DNA of 64,000 nucleotides from Methylobacterium sp. J-070 (GCF_022829385.1 NZ_JAKSXX010000261.1:1-64000), one strand, 5' to 3'; numbered from the stretch's first letter, positions 35,016 to 43,897 are shown. Translations and numbers: made by a program. The notes: generated by a model from the sequence alone, not told the origin.

Positions 35016-35729
35016 TCAGGACGCGATCAGGCGCAGGAGCGGATCGCCGCCGAAGCTCGACGCGCCGAACGAGAAGCGCTGCTGGCGTACCGTCGCGGCG
35101 GGCGCCGCGTAGTTGAAGAACAGCAGGGTGTGCGCGGGCTTGATGCGCCCGAAGATGCACTCCAGGTCCTCGGCCTTCCGGATCGACAACAGCGGGTCGC
35201 GCCCGAACGAGGAGACGCCGAACTGGAAGCGCGTGAGCCGCTGGCCGGTGACCGTGACCGTCCAGCAGTACCGAAAGCCCGGCGGGTTGAGCTTGCCGTG
35301 GCTGCCGCCGAACGAGGACAGCCCGAACTGGAACGGCACGTATTCCCGGATCGTGATCGCGTAGCCGAGCGAGGCCGCGACCCCGATGAAGAAGGCCCGG
35401 GACTGGCCGCCCTGCAGGGCGATCTTCTGCGCGAGCCGCTGACGCCGCTCGGGCAGCGTCTGCACCACCGGCACGCACGGATCCGGCAGGCCGTAGGCCC
35501 GCTCCCAATCCGAGAGCAGCTCCAGGGTGAAGCGCGGGTCGGTTTCGATCTCCAGGAGGTCGGCCGCGCGCGGGTCGACCACGGCGCCCCAGATCTCGGC
35601 CTGGCCGCGCACGAGCTGCATCAGCGTCGAGGCCGGATCGCGCGACCACGCCTCGCCGGTCGGCAGCAAGCGGGCGAAGGCCTCGGCATAATCCTCGCCG
35701 TCGCGCCGGATGAAGGCGTCGTCGCTCAT
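35016..35729 (-). CDS. Mu gp48/YmfQ-like baseplate protein
   Basis: A 237-residue protein. DAFIRRDGEDYAEAFARLLP then GEAWSRDPASTLMQLVRGQA and DPRAADLLEIETDPRFTLEL match the DUF2313/YmfQ family of Mu-like tails (about 190-200 residues). The C-terminal part repeats F-x-F-G-x-S-S-F-G three times, an extension not usual for the family. Its ATG overlaps the stop of the gp47-like gene as ATGA. Confidence 0.8.
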   Translation of the reverse strand: MSDDAFIRRDGEDYAEAFARLLPTGEAWSRDPASTLMQLVRGQAEIWGAVVDPRAADLLEIETDPRFTLELLSDWERAYGLPDPCVPVVQTLPERRQRLAQKIALQGGQSRAFFIGVAASLGYAITIREYVPFQFGLSSFGGSHGKLNPPGFRYCWTVTVTGQRLTRFQFGVSSFGRDPLLSIRKAEDLECIFGRIKPAHTLLFFNYAAPAATVRQQRFSFGASSFGGDPLLRLIAS

Positions 35730-36799
35730 GTGAACGCGATCCCGCCACTGACGGCCGGCCGCAGGCTCGCGATCGAGCCGGCGTTGGCCATCACGAAGTC
35801 ACCGGTGGCGAGGTCGAAGGTCGCGTCGCCCACGGCTTCCGTGATCGCGTCCGAGATCCAGCAGGCGAAGATCGTCTGTCCGGGCGCGGCTTTCTCCAGT
35901 AGCATCGCCTGGAGACCGGCCTCGATCGTGAGCCGCATCGACGGCGTGTCGTCCGACAGGTTCAGGATCCGCGGTACGATCCCCTGAGGGATCGAAGGCA
36001 CCACGAACAGATCGGCCACCGTCACGGGGCGGACCGTGTCGAGGTACGCCTTGGCGAGCGCGCAGTCGTCGGGGGTCGGAAGCCCGTCGTTCGAGGCGCG
36101 GAGCTGATCGCAGGCGAAGCGCACCGTGACGGTGCCGATGCCCATCTCCATCGGCGCGACCCAGACCCGGGATACGCCGGGCAGGGACAGGGTCCACTGC
36201 TCGTAGTCGGTGGCGCACCCGCCCATCGGCGGATTGCGGATCCGCAGGAGGATCCGCGCGCGCAGATCGTCGTCGCCCTCGGTGTCGGCGCCGCCGTCGA
36301 TCAGGACGACGACGGCCTGAGCGTTGACGTTCGAGGCCGCGACCGAGAGCGAGAGCAGCGCGCCCGCATCCCGGTTGCCGATCGCGCCGGCGGTGAGGCA
36401 GGTGACCGCCACCGAGCTCGGCAGGCCCGAGAGATAGACGTCGGCCGCGGTCTGGTACTGGATGCCGTCCGAGGTCGCGAGCGGCGAGCCGGCCGGGAGC
36501 AGCGTGCCCGGTGCGCCGGTGACCGTGATCGTCCCGGCGGCGAAGGTCGCCGCCTTGCGCCCGCCGAACAGGATGTTGGCCCAGCGGTCGAGCCAGCCCT
36601 TCTCCGCGAGATCCGGCAGGAAGTTCCGCGCGAGCCAGGCGAGGTACTTGAGGTTCAGGAACGCGCCGCCGGCGTTCATGTCCGAGAGCACGCGGAGCGC
36701 GTTGTTCGGCACGCTCGCGTCGGCGCCCTCCAGGAAGGCGGCCAGGTTGTCCCGATTGCCGCGCCTGACGGTCGGCAGGTCCGGCAGGTTGAACGGCAT
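35726..36799 (-). CDS. Baseplate J/Mu gp47-like protein
   Basis: A 357-residue protein. The N-terminus PFNLPDLPTVRRGNRDNLAA, a central AGSPLATSDGIQYQTAADVY and AVVVLIDGGADTEGDDDLRA, RILLRIRNPPMGG are diagnostic for the baseplate J/gp47 family, which forms the wedge around the tail spike in contractile tails. It sits between gp46-like and gp48-like genes, the canonical Mu order. Confidence 0.93.
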   Translation of the reverse strand: MPFNLPDLPTVRRGNRDNLAAFLEGADASVPNNALRVLSDMNAGGAFLNLKYLAWLARNFLPDLAEKGWLDRWANILFGGRKAATFAAGTITVTGAPGTLLPAGSPLATSDGIQYQTAADVYLSGLPSSVAVTCLTAGAIGNRDAGALLSLSVAASNVNAQAVVVLIDGGADTEGDDDLRARILLRIRNPPMGGCATDYEQWTLSLPGVSRVWVAPMEMGIGTVTVRFACDQLRASNDGLPTPDDCALAKAYLDTVRPVTVADLFVVPSIPQGIVPRILNLSDDTPSMRLTIEAGLQAMLLEKAAPGQTIFACWISDAITEAVGDATFDLATGDFVMANAGSIASLRPAVSGGIAFT

Positions 36800-36876
36800 G
36801 GTCAGCCTCAGGCGCGCCGCAGGATGCGGCTTCCGGCGGGACGGCTCGGGCGATGGTGGTGGCGGTGGGCGTGCGG

Positions 36877-37401
36877 TCAGCCGGTCGGCGCGGAGACGAC
36901 GATCCCGGCCCACAGGTCACTGAAGCGAAGATCCAGCAAAAGCTCGTCGCCCCGGTACATCACGATCGACGCCGCGATCCGCTCGACGCCGGCGCGCACC
37001 ACGGTGACGTCGAGGCGGGTCGCGATCTTCCGGTCCAGGAACGGCTGCAGCGCCTCGCGGATGTAATCCTCGACCTGCACGGTGGTGGCGCCCTTGCGGG
37101 CGGCCGCCCCGGTGATCGTGGTCCGGGACAGGAGCCAGAGCTTCGAGCCGATCGGCCAGCCGTCCCAGATCTCGGCGGCGTCGACGTCGCCCCACCAGCC
37201 GCGGCGGTCGGTGTCGCGCGAGTCCGGCAGCTCGTCGTCCGGGCCGGCGAGCGCGTCGGTCATCAGCGCGATCGTCACCGCGGTGGCGAGCTCGTCCGAG
37301 GTGTCGAGCTGGCCGGCCGGCGTGAGCAAAAGGTCGAGGTCGACGGCCTGGAAGGGCTGGCCCGGGGCGGCGCCCTTCTGGGTGATCCGGACGTCGGTCA
37401 C
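36877..37401 (-). CDS. Mu gp46-like baseplate protein
   Basis: A 174-residue protein with RGWWGDVDAAEIWDGWPIGS and KLWLLSRTTITGAA, the highly characteristic gp46 pattern (GWWGD, G-S-K-L-W-L-L). It is a contractile-tail baseplate component. The start is a GTG with a GGAG upstream. It begins 3 bp after a small upstream gene. Confidence 0.92.
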   Translation of the reverse strand: MTDVRITQKGAAPGQPFQAVDLDLLLTPAGQLDTSDELATAVTIALMTDALAGPDDELPDSRDTDRRGWWGDVDAAEIWDGWPIGSKLWLLSRTTITGAAARKGATTVQVEDYIREALQPFLDRKIATRLDVTVVRAGVERIAASIVMYRGDELLLDLRFSDLWAGIVVSAPTG

Positions 37402-37404
37402 GCC

Positions 37405-37638
37405 CTACTCCTGGACCCGGACCGCGTTGAGGCGGTGGACGTAGGCCGCGGTCATGTCCGCCAGCATCTCGCCCAGCTCGTTCAGCGGCATGTGGGCGAA
37501 GTGGATCGGGGCCGAGGGCACGCCGCCATCGCGCTTACGCTGGAAGCTCTTGAACGTCGCGACCACCGTCGAGACGCCGTAGACGTGCTCGGTGGTCACG
37601 CCCGCCAGCGCGAGCGGCGAGTAGGTCGGGTCGGCCAT
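37405..37638 (-). CDS. Small prophage protein in the baseplate module
   Basis: A 77-residue protein (MADPTYSPLALAGVTTEHVY). It is not recognised. It lies between the gp45-like and gp46-like genes with short gaps on both sides and is very likely co-translated with them. Confidence 0.55.
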   Translation of the reverse strand: MADPTYSPLALAGVTTEHVYGVSTVVATFKSFQRKRDGGVPSAPIHFAHMPLNELGEMLADMTAAYVHRLNAVRVQE

Positions 37639-37658
37639 GATCGCCTCGAAGGTGGATT

Positions 37659-38717
37659 TCAGCCCGGGCCGCCGAAGCGCATCGACTTCGTCTGGCCCTG
37701 CACGAGCCGCTTCTGCGGCTCCAGGAAGTTCAGCGCCGGGCCCGCTTGGTCGGCGAGCTGCTGCAGCCGGCTCCGCAGGCCCGCGATCTGGCCGATCACC
37801 GGGTTAGCGCCGGTGAGCTGCTGGATCTGGCCCGTCAGCTCGGCCGCCTTCTCGGCGATCGCCGCGGCCGGGCCCCCGCTGGCGTTCAGCGCGGTGAGCT
37901 CGTCGACCAGGTCGTCCACGATCCCGATCGCCGGATTGTTGGCGATCAGGCCGGCGATCTGCGCCTCGATGCCGGCGATCAGGCCCTCGGCGTTGCCCGA
38001 CAGCAGGCTCGCCATGCCGAGCAGCTGGCCCGGGTTCAGGAAGGACTGCAGGCCGCGCTGGAGGGCGTTCTGGAGGTAGCCCTTGAGCTTGCCCTGGGCG
38101 AGCTGCTTCATGGCATCCAGGCCCGCCGGCGCGCCGCTCAGCGCGGTCGTGACCTGGGTGGCGAGGTTGAGCGGCGCGAGCCCCTGGACGACGGCCTCGG
38201 CGTTCTGGCGGAACTTCGACACCACGTCGAACAGGGCGTGGTGCGAGTCCTCGATCTGGGACAGGCGGGCGGCGATGCCTTTCAGCTGCTCGTTCAGCTC
38301 GAAGTCCTTCGTCGCCGGCTTCGGCCCCGCTGTGATGGTGACCTTCTTCCCGGTCTGGTTGATGCCGGTCCGGGTGATGTGGGTGTTCTGACCCTGGTCG
38401 TCGTGATGCTGGCTCTCGCCGGGCTTGAGGTTCTTCGGGCGGTGCCGGCGGTCGGCGATGCTGATCACCACCGGGAGCGAGCGCGCGCCTCCGAGGAAGG
38501 CCACGAGGGCCTCGGCTGCCCCTTTATCGTCCGGAGGCAGCGGCACGTGCGTGAAACCGAAGCTGTGCCAGTGCTCGATGCCGCTGAAGGCCTCGTCGAA
38601 GAGGCCCTTCACGTCGACCTCCTGCATCTTCGTGGCGTCGCTCGCCTTGGTCAGCGTCGTGCGCGTAAACGCCAGCATCGCCCCGCGGGCGGCCGCCGAG
38701 AGCGTCTTGCGGATCAT
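37659..38717 (-). CDS. Mu gp45-like baseplate/spike protein with long C-terminal extension
   Basis: A 352-residue protein. The first half (about 1-135) resembles gp45: MQEVDVKGLFDEAFSGIEHW, FGFTHVPLPP, HHDDQGQNTHITRTGI and KVTITAG. The second half is a long helical region (SQIEDSHHALFDVVSKFRQN and onward), much longer than Mu gp45 (about 200 residues). gp45 forms the central membrane-piercing spike, and the extension may be a stalk or anchor. Confidence 0.75.
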   Translation of the reverse strand: MIRKTLSAAARGAMLAFTRTTLTKASDATKMQEVDVKGLFDEAFSGIEHWHSFGFTHVPLPPDDKGAAEALVAFLGGARSLPVVISIADRRHRPKNLKPGESQHHDDQGQNTHITRTGINQTGKKVTITAGPKPATKDFELNEQLKGIAARLSQIEDSHHALFDVVSKFRQNAEAVVQGLAPLNLATQVTTALSGAPAGLDAMKQLAQGKLKGYLQNALQRGLQSFLNPGQLLGMASLLSGNAEGLIAGIEAQIAGLIANNPAIGIVDDLVDELTALNASGGPAAAIAEKAAELTGQIQQLTGANPVIGQIAGLRSRLQQLADQAGPALNFLEPQKRLVQGQTKSMRFGGPG

Positions 38718-38758
38718 CGGTTGCCCTGAGATGCTCTGCCGAGGAGACGGGCCTGAGG

Positions 38759-39128
38759 ATGCGTTACGCTGTTGTTGCTACCATCGGCCTAGCCATGGCT
38801 TGCGGGCCAGGACACGCCGCACCGCCTGATGTCGAACTCGAACAGACCATCCGTGCGGCCTCAAGGTTTGAGGCTATCGCACGCGTTTGCCCGACGATCA
38901 TCCCAACTGACGTGAGCCGCGCGCGTCTACGCGAGCGTCTACATCAAGGCCGCAGAACGATTTGCAAGCGATCGGCTGAATGAGATGATGCCGGTAGAAA
39001 TCAAGCGCCGGATAGCAGAGGTTGAGATCACCGGTGAAGAGCGGTGGTGTGAGGATCAGCGCCGTTACCTGTACGATACAGGAGCGGGAGAAGTGTTCCC
39101 GATGGGTAGACCGCGTTCACGCCGGTAA
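38759..39128 (+). pseudogene. Exported moron-like protein, frameshifted
   Basis: On the strand opposite to the tail genes, the reading frame from 38759 starts with a signal peptide (VVATIGLAMACGPGHAA) and runs to about 38921, where the sequence switches frame. The new frame continues VYASVYIKAAERFASD, MMPVEIKRRIAEVEITGEER and ends at a TAA at 39126-39128. The junction lies in CCGCGCGCGT. Restoring one CG unit gives a continuous protein of about 123 residues (VSRARVYASVY). One lost CG unit by slippage, or a sequencing error, explains it. Function is unknown. Confidence 0.6.
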
Positions 39129-39134
39129 TTGACC

Positions 39135-40265
39135 TCAGGCCGTACCGGTTTGCGGCTGAGCGGGCGTGTAGGCGCCCGACAGGATGTTCGGAGCTGCTCC
39201 GCGCGTCGCGTCGTTGCCCGGCAAGATGTTCAGGGCGTTGGGCAGGCAGAGCTGCAGCGTGGTGAGCGTCTGGCCCGGTGCCGATTGCGTGAAGTTCACT
39301 TGCCGGATGGCGAGATCCAGCGAGCCGTCCCGCGTCGGGAACAGCATGGGCGATTTGACCGTGCAGTGGTCGGCGACGTCCCACAGCTGTCCATCAGGTC
39401 GCGTCCATCCCGGCACGGTGATGATGGCTTCGACCTGGCGCGCGATGGTCTCCGCCATCTCGCGATCGGCGCGCGCCTGAGCGTCCTTCGTGTCGAGCGG
39501 CTCCTCCGCGAGCATGATCAGCTGACGATTTGCGCGCGTGCCCGGGTTCGTGGCGAGGGCCGAAACTTGGGCGACGGCCGCGCCGCTCTTCTCGTCCGAC
39601 CCGCGATCCTGACCGCTGACCTGGAGCTTGCCGAACATACCCTCGCTGCGCAGCATCGCCGATGCGGCCAGGATGTTGACGCCCTCGACGAAGTCGGCGA
39701 CCGAACCACCCTGGTTCTCCACCTGCGACATGACGAGGTTGCCGTCCTTGTCGTCGGTGAAGATCACGCCGCGCATGCGTCCGAGGCGTTCGATCGCTTC
39801 CCAGGCCGTTTCCCCGTGGTGGATCCGGAACTCGCGGATCGCCTTCTGCGCTTCGGGCGGCAGGCTCTTGGTCACGAGGTTGAGCCCGTGGGGCTTCAGC
39901 AGCCCGCGGACGATCGCATCGAGCTTGTAGCCCTTGTATTCGCGCGGGTCGGCCGAGCTGTCGACGATATCGCAGACCTTCGAACGGCCCTGGACGATGA
40001 CTTGATGCTGGTTCGCATCGTAGCCGGCGTTGCGGACCTCGATGAACCCGTCGATGACCTGGATGCCCGCGAGGAAGATCTGCGCGCGATCGTTCGGCTT
40101 GAGCTTCAGCACCTTCTTGGCGGCAGCACCGGAACTCGGCTCTACGCAGCTGAAGGCGAACTCGCTGGTCGGCGAGCCGTAGGTCCGCGTAACGCTGACC
40201 GTGGTCCAGTTGTCGTACAGGTCGCCGCCCGCGGCGATGCGAGCGACGAGCTTTGGATCGGGCAT
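39135..40265 (-). CDS. Mu P/gp44-like baseplate hub protein
   Basis: A 376-residue protein. AAKKVLKLKPNDRAQIFLAG, DGFIEVRNAGYDANQHQVIV, QGRSKVCDIVDSSAD and FRIHHGETAWEAIERLGRMR match the hub/late-control-like family (gp44/gpP), the trimeric hub that holds the spike. The ATG at 40265 gives MPDPKLVAR. The tape-measure gene ends 4 bp upstream. Confidence 0.88.
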   Translation of the reverse strand: MPDPKLVARIAAGGDLYDNWTTVSVTRTYGSPTSEFAFSCVEPSSGAAAKKVLKLKPNDRAQIFLAGIQVIDGFIEVRNAGYDANQHQVIVQGRSKVCDIVDSSADPREYKGYKLDAIVRGLLKPHGLNLVTKSLPPEAQKAIREFRIHHGETAWEAIERLGRMRGVIFTDDKDGNLVMSQVENQGGSVADFVEGVNILAASAMLRSEGMFGKLQVSGQDRGSDEKSGAAVAQVSALATNPGTRANRQLIMLAEEPLDTKDAQARADREMAETIARQVEAIITVPGWTRPDGQLWDVADHCTVKSPMLFPTRDGSLDLAIRQVNFTQSAPGQTLTTLQLCLPNALNILPGNDATRGAAPNILSGAYTPAQPQTGTA

Positions 40266-40269
40266 CGGT

Positions 40270-42738
40270 TCAAGCCTCCGCGGCGGACATGGTCGATCCG
40301 CGGTTGAGCTTGACCGACTGGACCACACCCTCGCCCTTGAAGTCGGCGCGCGTGCCGGCGGGGAAGCCCTTCAGGCTGATCTCACCGAGGATGCGGCCGT
40401 GCTGACCACCTCCGCCGGCGGCCCCCCCGACGACACCAGCCTCCCGCGCACGCTTGAGCATGCCGCCCGGCGCCTTGCGGCGCTCGTCGTTGGGATCGGC
40501 CAGGACGTCGGGCCGCCGCCCGTTGGCCCGAGCCTCCTCGCGCCTCTTTTCCTGCGCCTCGACGTAGGTTTGATACCGCTCGGCCGCTTCGTGAGTGCTG
40601 AACTGCGTGTGGATGTGGCCGCCCGTCGCGTGACCCGACGGATTGCGGTACTCGTCCATCACCTTGAAGTCGCGATCGGTCAGGCCGGCCTCGCGCAAGC
40701 GCTGCCGAATAGCTTCTGCCGCCTCAGCGGATCGGCGCTGATCATGGAGCGTGACGTCGCCGGCCAGACCCTTCGTGTGCATCGAGCCGGGGTTCACCCG
40801 GTGATGGAAGCGGTCGTTGAGCGCCGTGACGCGATCAAGACCGCCGGGCAAGTTGCCATCCTGAAGGCGCTTAAGGAGCGTCGTCAGTCCTGAGGCGCTT
40901 GAACCACCAGCCGTCGCCTCGGCGCTTTTCACACGCAGGCCTGCGGTGTCGCCGCCATCTGGCACATAACCAGAGTCGCCCCATCGCGGATCGGCATCTC
41001 GGTCGCCGTGATAGCCCATCCAGTTCCGGAGCCAGCTGCGCCCGTTCTTCGCAAGACCCTGCGCCACCCATCGCACCTGGTCTGGGATCGTTCGCGGATC
41101 ACGCACGTCGAGGCCCGTCTCCTTCTCGAACTGCACGCCAAGACCACGGCGGCGGTTGAGCTGGAACGGACCCCAGGAGCTTTCTAGAGCGTCATCTTTC
41201 TTGTCGTAGGCGCCAGCGGGGTTGTTGCCGTTTTGACGATGCCCGCTCTCACCGGCCCGGATGCCCTGCATGATCCGTGGATTGATGCCCGCCTTCTTCG
41301 CCTCTTCCTCAATTAGCTTAGTCAGATTGCCAGCCGAGCTGCCGGTCGGCGTGCCCCCGCCAGCGTCGCCGCCATCCTCTCCACGGAACCGCCGGAACGG
41401 CTGAACGCCGGCCCCATAGGAGCTGCCAGGTCCGAACCCGCCGCCGCCCGCGCCATACCCGCCACCAAATCCCAATGATGCGCGCTGGATCAGTCCTCCG
41501 AGCCCGCCAGCGCCGGTGGCGTCGAAGCTCACGCCCTGCCGCGTTGCGCCGCCGTCGCGAAGCTGGCGTAGCTCCTCGTTGAGCTTGCGCATCTCCTCGG
41601 TCAGCGTCTTGATCGCGCCCTCATCCTTCACAGGAAAGCGGCGCTGCTCGTAACCCAGATTTTCCCGGGCCTTGGCGAGCCGCGCCTCGGCCGCCGCGAT
41701 CCGATCGGCACGGTCCTTCTCGGCGGGCGTCTGGACGGTCTGACCACGCATCTGTGCGTCGAGCTGCTCGTCCAAGCTCGTCGCGGGCTTCAAGGGCGGC
41801 GCGTTCTTGCGCTCGCCTACACCCATGTCTGTCGTGCCATCGATGATCTTCAAAGCGTCGAGCGGGTGCCCTGAGCGCAGCTTCTCCCAGGCGTCGGCGA
41901 ACTTGCCGAACGAGCCCGACAGCTTGTCGACGGCGTTGGCCATCTCGCCTAAGAGCCCTGGCGCCCAGGTGCGCTTCATCGCCTCCACAGAGGTATCAAA
42001 GCGGGTCATGGCGTCGATCAGCGCCTTGGACTGCTTCTCCAGCTCCGGGTTCGGATTGCCGATGCCCGAAGCCTGGACTTGCTTCCAGGCATCCTGAAGC
42101 GCCTTGGGCCCGTCCGTGAACAGCCGGGTCAGGCCACCAAGGCCGAGTGCGTCGGCCCAGCGCTTCTGCTCGATGGCGTCGGTCTGCTTGCTCAGCCAGC
42201 CGAGCGCGTGCCCGAGCGCCTCGGTGTTGTCCTTCGAATTGCGGAGCTCCTTGGCCAGACCTGGGGCCTTCTGCAGCATCTGGCCGTAGGCCTCGCCGAG
42301 GCCGTGCTGGACATCGTACATCGTCTCGGCGAAGCTCGTCGCCGCGCCCGTCATGGCCTCCGGAGCGATCTGGAACCGCTTGCCGAGCTCTTGCAGCTCG
42401 CGCAGGTGTCCGGACGCGATCCCGGTCTCCCGGGAGAAGTGACGCATTTCGACCTGGGTGCGCGCCAAATCGCGCATGCTGGCCGCGAGTCCCGCCACCG
42501 ACGCGATGCCGGTGAGGCTGCCGAGGCCGAGCATGCCACCGATGCCGCCGGCGGTGTTCAGCTGCGCCCCCGTCTGGCGCAGCCGCGTGATCGTCCCCTC
42601 GATGTCGCTGAAGCGCTTCCGGAGATCGTCGAGGCCGGGGACACGCGCCGTGTTCGCCAGCTCGCCGCGCAGCTTCTCCAGGGGCTTCGAGAATTGGTCG
42701 TCGACCGACGCTACGATCCTGAGACGGTCGTCGGCCAC
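40270..42738 (-). CDS. Tape measure protein with transglycosylase and M15-like peptidase domains
   Basis: An 822-residue protein. Residues about 1-420 are helical and coiled-coil, as in tape measure proteins (RIVASVDDQFSKPLEKLRGE start). Residues about 475-590 form a lysozyme/transglycosylase-like domain: IRAGESGHRQNG with Glu497, then SSWGPFQLNRRRGLG. Residues about 635-720 resemble M15 D-Ala-D-Ala peptidases: MHTKGLAGDVTLHD with His654 and Asp661, and GGHIHTQF with the second zinc His. A tape measure with two wall-cutting domains would open the peptidoglycan during DNA injection. The start is a GTG at 42738 with GAGGA seven bases upstream. Confidence 0.83.
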   Translation of the reverse strand: MADDRLRIVASVDDQFSKPLEKLRGELANTARVPGLDDLRKRFSDIEGTITRLRQTGAQLNTAGGIGGMLGLGSLTGIASVAGLAASMRDLARTQVEMRHFSRETGIASGHLRELQELGKRFQIAPEAMTGAATSFAETMYDVQHGLGEAYGQMLQKAPGLAKELRNSKDNTEALGHALGWLSKQTDAIEQKRWADALGLGGLTRLFTDGPKALQDAWKQVQASGIGNPNPELEKQSKALIDAMTRFDTSVEAMKRTWAPGLLGEMANAVDKLSGSFGKFADAWEKLRSGHPLDALKIIDGTTDMGVGERKNAPPLKPATSLDEQLDAQMRGQTVQTPAEKDRADRIAAAEARLAKARENLGYEQRRFPVKDEGAIKTLTEEMRKLNEELRQLRDGGATRQGVSFDATGAGGLGGLIQRASLGFGGGYGAGGGGFGPGSSYGAGVQPFRRFRGEDGGDAGGGTPTGSSAGNLTKLIEEEAKKAGINPRIMQGIRAGESGHRQNGNNPAGAYDKKDDALESSWGPFQLNRRRGLGVQFEKETGLDVRDPRTIPDQVRWVAQGLAKNGRSWLRNWMGYHGDRDADPRWGDSGYVPDGGDTAGLRVKSAEATAGGSSASGLTTLLKRLQDGNLPGGLDRVTALNDRFHHRVNPGSMHTKGLAGDVTLHDQRRSAEAAEAIRQRLREAGLTDRDFKVMDEYRNPSGHATGGHIHTQFSTHEAAERYQTYVEAQEKRREEARANGRRPDVLADPNDERRKAPGGMLKRAREAGVVGGAAGGGGQHGRILGEISLKGFPAGTRADFKGEGVVQSVKLNRGSTMSAAEA

Positions 42739-42752
42739 GGCGGTTCCTCAGA

Positions 42753-43204
42753 TCAGTCGTCCGACGCCTCGCGAGCCGCGTCGAGCTCGTCCATCGTGCC
42801 GTCGAACAGTGCGAACAGCTCCGGGAGCGGCTTGGCGAGGAAGCCGCTCGGATCACACCGATAGGTCAGACCGAGCTGGAGGGCGCAGCGGACGGCTTGG
42901 GATCCGAGCCCGGAACGAAAAAAGGGACCACCGCCCAGGCCGCGGCCACCCAGTCGGACGGCGGGAGCTTGCCCACGAAGGACGGCGGCTGACTGGCCAG
43001 CCGCCCGATGAACGCGCTCATCGCGGCCGGATGGAACACGGGCTCGAAATCCTTCCGGGCCAGGTTGATCGTCACCGGCATGTGGTCGAGCGCCATGAAA
43101 TCCGCGGCCACCGGCTCGCGCATCTCCAGGACCATGGTCACGTCGCCGTCGGGCAGCGTCCAGGGCTTGCTCAGCGGGACGACGATGGGCTTGGCGTCGG
43201 ACAA
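42753..43204 (-). CDS. Tail assembly chaperone, -1 frameshift product (predicted)
   Basis: Ribosomes slipping back one base at codons 94-95 of the gene starting at 43204 would leave its frame and read 55 more codons to a TGA at 42753-42755, giving a protein of about 150 residues. The added tail (CDPSGFLAKPLPELFALFDG, then TMDELDAAREASDD) is typical of the T-extension of phage tail chaperones, which binds the tape measure protein. The extension has no own start codon in a good context and fills the gap before the tape measure gene exactly. Confidence 0.72.
42866..43204 (-). CDS. Tail assembly chaperone (Mu gp41-like), zero-frame product
   Basis: A 112-residue protein. PIVVPLSKPWTLPDGDVTMV, LEMREPVAADFMALDHMPV and FIGRLASQPPSFVGKLPPSD match the phage tail assembly (gpE/gp41) family. 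The start is a TTG at 43204 with GGAG seven bases upstream. It lies between the DNA-circularization genes and the tape measure gene, the normal place for the G/GT-type chaperone. A slippery heptamer lies at codons 93-95 near its end. Confidence 0.85.
   Translation of the reverse strand: MSDAKPIVVPLSKPWTLPDGDVTMVLEMREPVAADFMALDHMPVTINLARKDFEPVFHPAAMSAFIGRLASQPPSFVGKLPPSDWVAAAWAVVPFFVPGSDPKPSAAPSSSV
42918..42926 (-). promoter_or_regulatory. -1 ribosomal frameshift slippery sequence
   Basis: On the minus strand the codons GTC CCT TTT TTC contain C-CCT-TTT, a X-XXY-YYZ heptamer in the correct phase, and overlapping it T-TTT-TTC, a second one. GC-rich sequence that could fold follows. The -1 frame is open for 55 codons downstream. 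This is the standard architecture for making the longer tail chaperone. Confidence 0.75.
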
Positions 43205-43218
43205 GGGTTCGCTCCGGA

Positions 43219-43893
43219 TCAGTTCGACAGCGCCCGGCCCGAGGCCGGCATGAACAGCGGGTGGACCGTGTCGCGGTTCTCCGCGAGCAGCTCTTCAGCG
43301 CGGCCGGCGTCGCCGTAGAGGCGGTTGGCGAGCGTGAGCAGCGGCATGCGGGTAGCGAAGGTGTAGGGCACGATCCGCGGCAGCGGGCGGGCCCGGGTAT
43401 TCAGGTCCCGCACCACAGCGCCGTGCAGCGCCAGCAGCGCGCGCCAGACCACGTTGTTGAACTGGGTGGCCGCAAAGTCCTCGGCCGGGACGAAGGCGGC
43501 GTTCACGCGCGCGAGCGCCGCGTCGATGTCCTGCCGGCTCGTGAACGTCGTGGCCGCGAGGATCCGGGCGATCTCGACGAGCGCAAACCGAGCGGCGGTC
43601 TGGGCCAAGCGCTGCACCGGCAGGTCGGCCGCCGTGACGCTCTGCGCCTCCTGGCGGACCCGATCCATGCCGGCGAAGGTGGCGCCAGCTGCGGTCGCGG
43701 CCGCGAAGCATGCCCGCAGCGGCGTGCCGAAGGTGCCGGACTGGACCTGGTCGACCGCGTCGGCCGAGAGCGCGCCGCAGAGCTGCCGGAGCGTCGCCCC
43801 GTCCTGGCTCGCGGCGTCGACGCCCGCAGCGAGCAGCGCGTCGAGGACGGCCTTCAGCGCCGCGACGGCGACGCGGCGCTGCGCGAAGGTCAT
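43219..43893 (-). CDS. DNA circularization/tail protein, C-terminal part (Mu N-like)
   Basis: A 224-residue helical protein (RRVAVAALKAVLDALLAAGV; VEIARILAATTFTSRQDIDA; ANRLYGDAGRAEELLAENR). The ending, Ala/Asn-rich with a YGDAGRAEELLAENRD motif typical of LysM-like or gp43 C-termini, fits the C-terminal half of phage DNA-circularization proteins. Its ATG is 4 bp after the stop of the N-terminal half gene. Separation into two genes contrasts with the single Mu N gene. Confidence 0.65.
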   Translation of the reverse strand: MTFAQRRVAVAALKAVLDALLAAGVDAASQDGATLRQLCGALSADAVDQVQSGTFGTPLRACFAAATAAGATFAGMDRVRQEAQSVTAADLPVQRLAQTAARFALVEIARILAATTFTSRQDIDAALARVNAAFVPAEDFAATQFNNVVWRALLALHGAVVRDLNTRARPLPRIVPYTFATRMPLLTLANRLYGDAGRAEELLAENRDTVHPLFMPASGRALSN

Positions 43894-43897
43894 GCGG

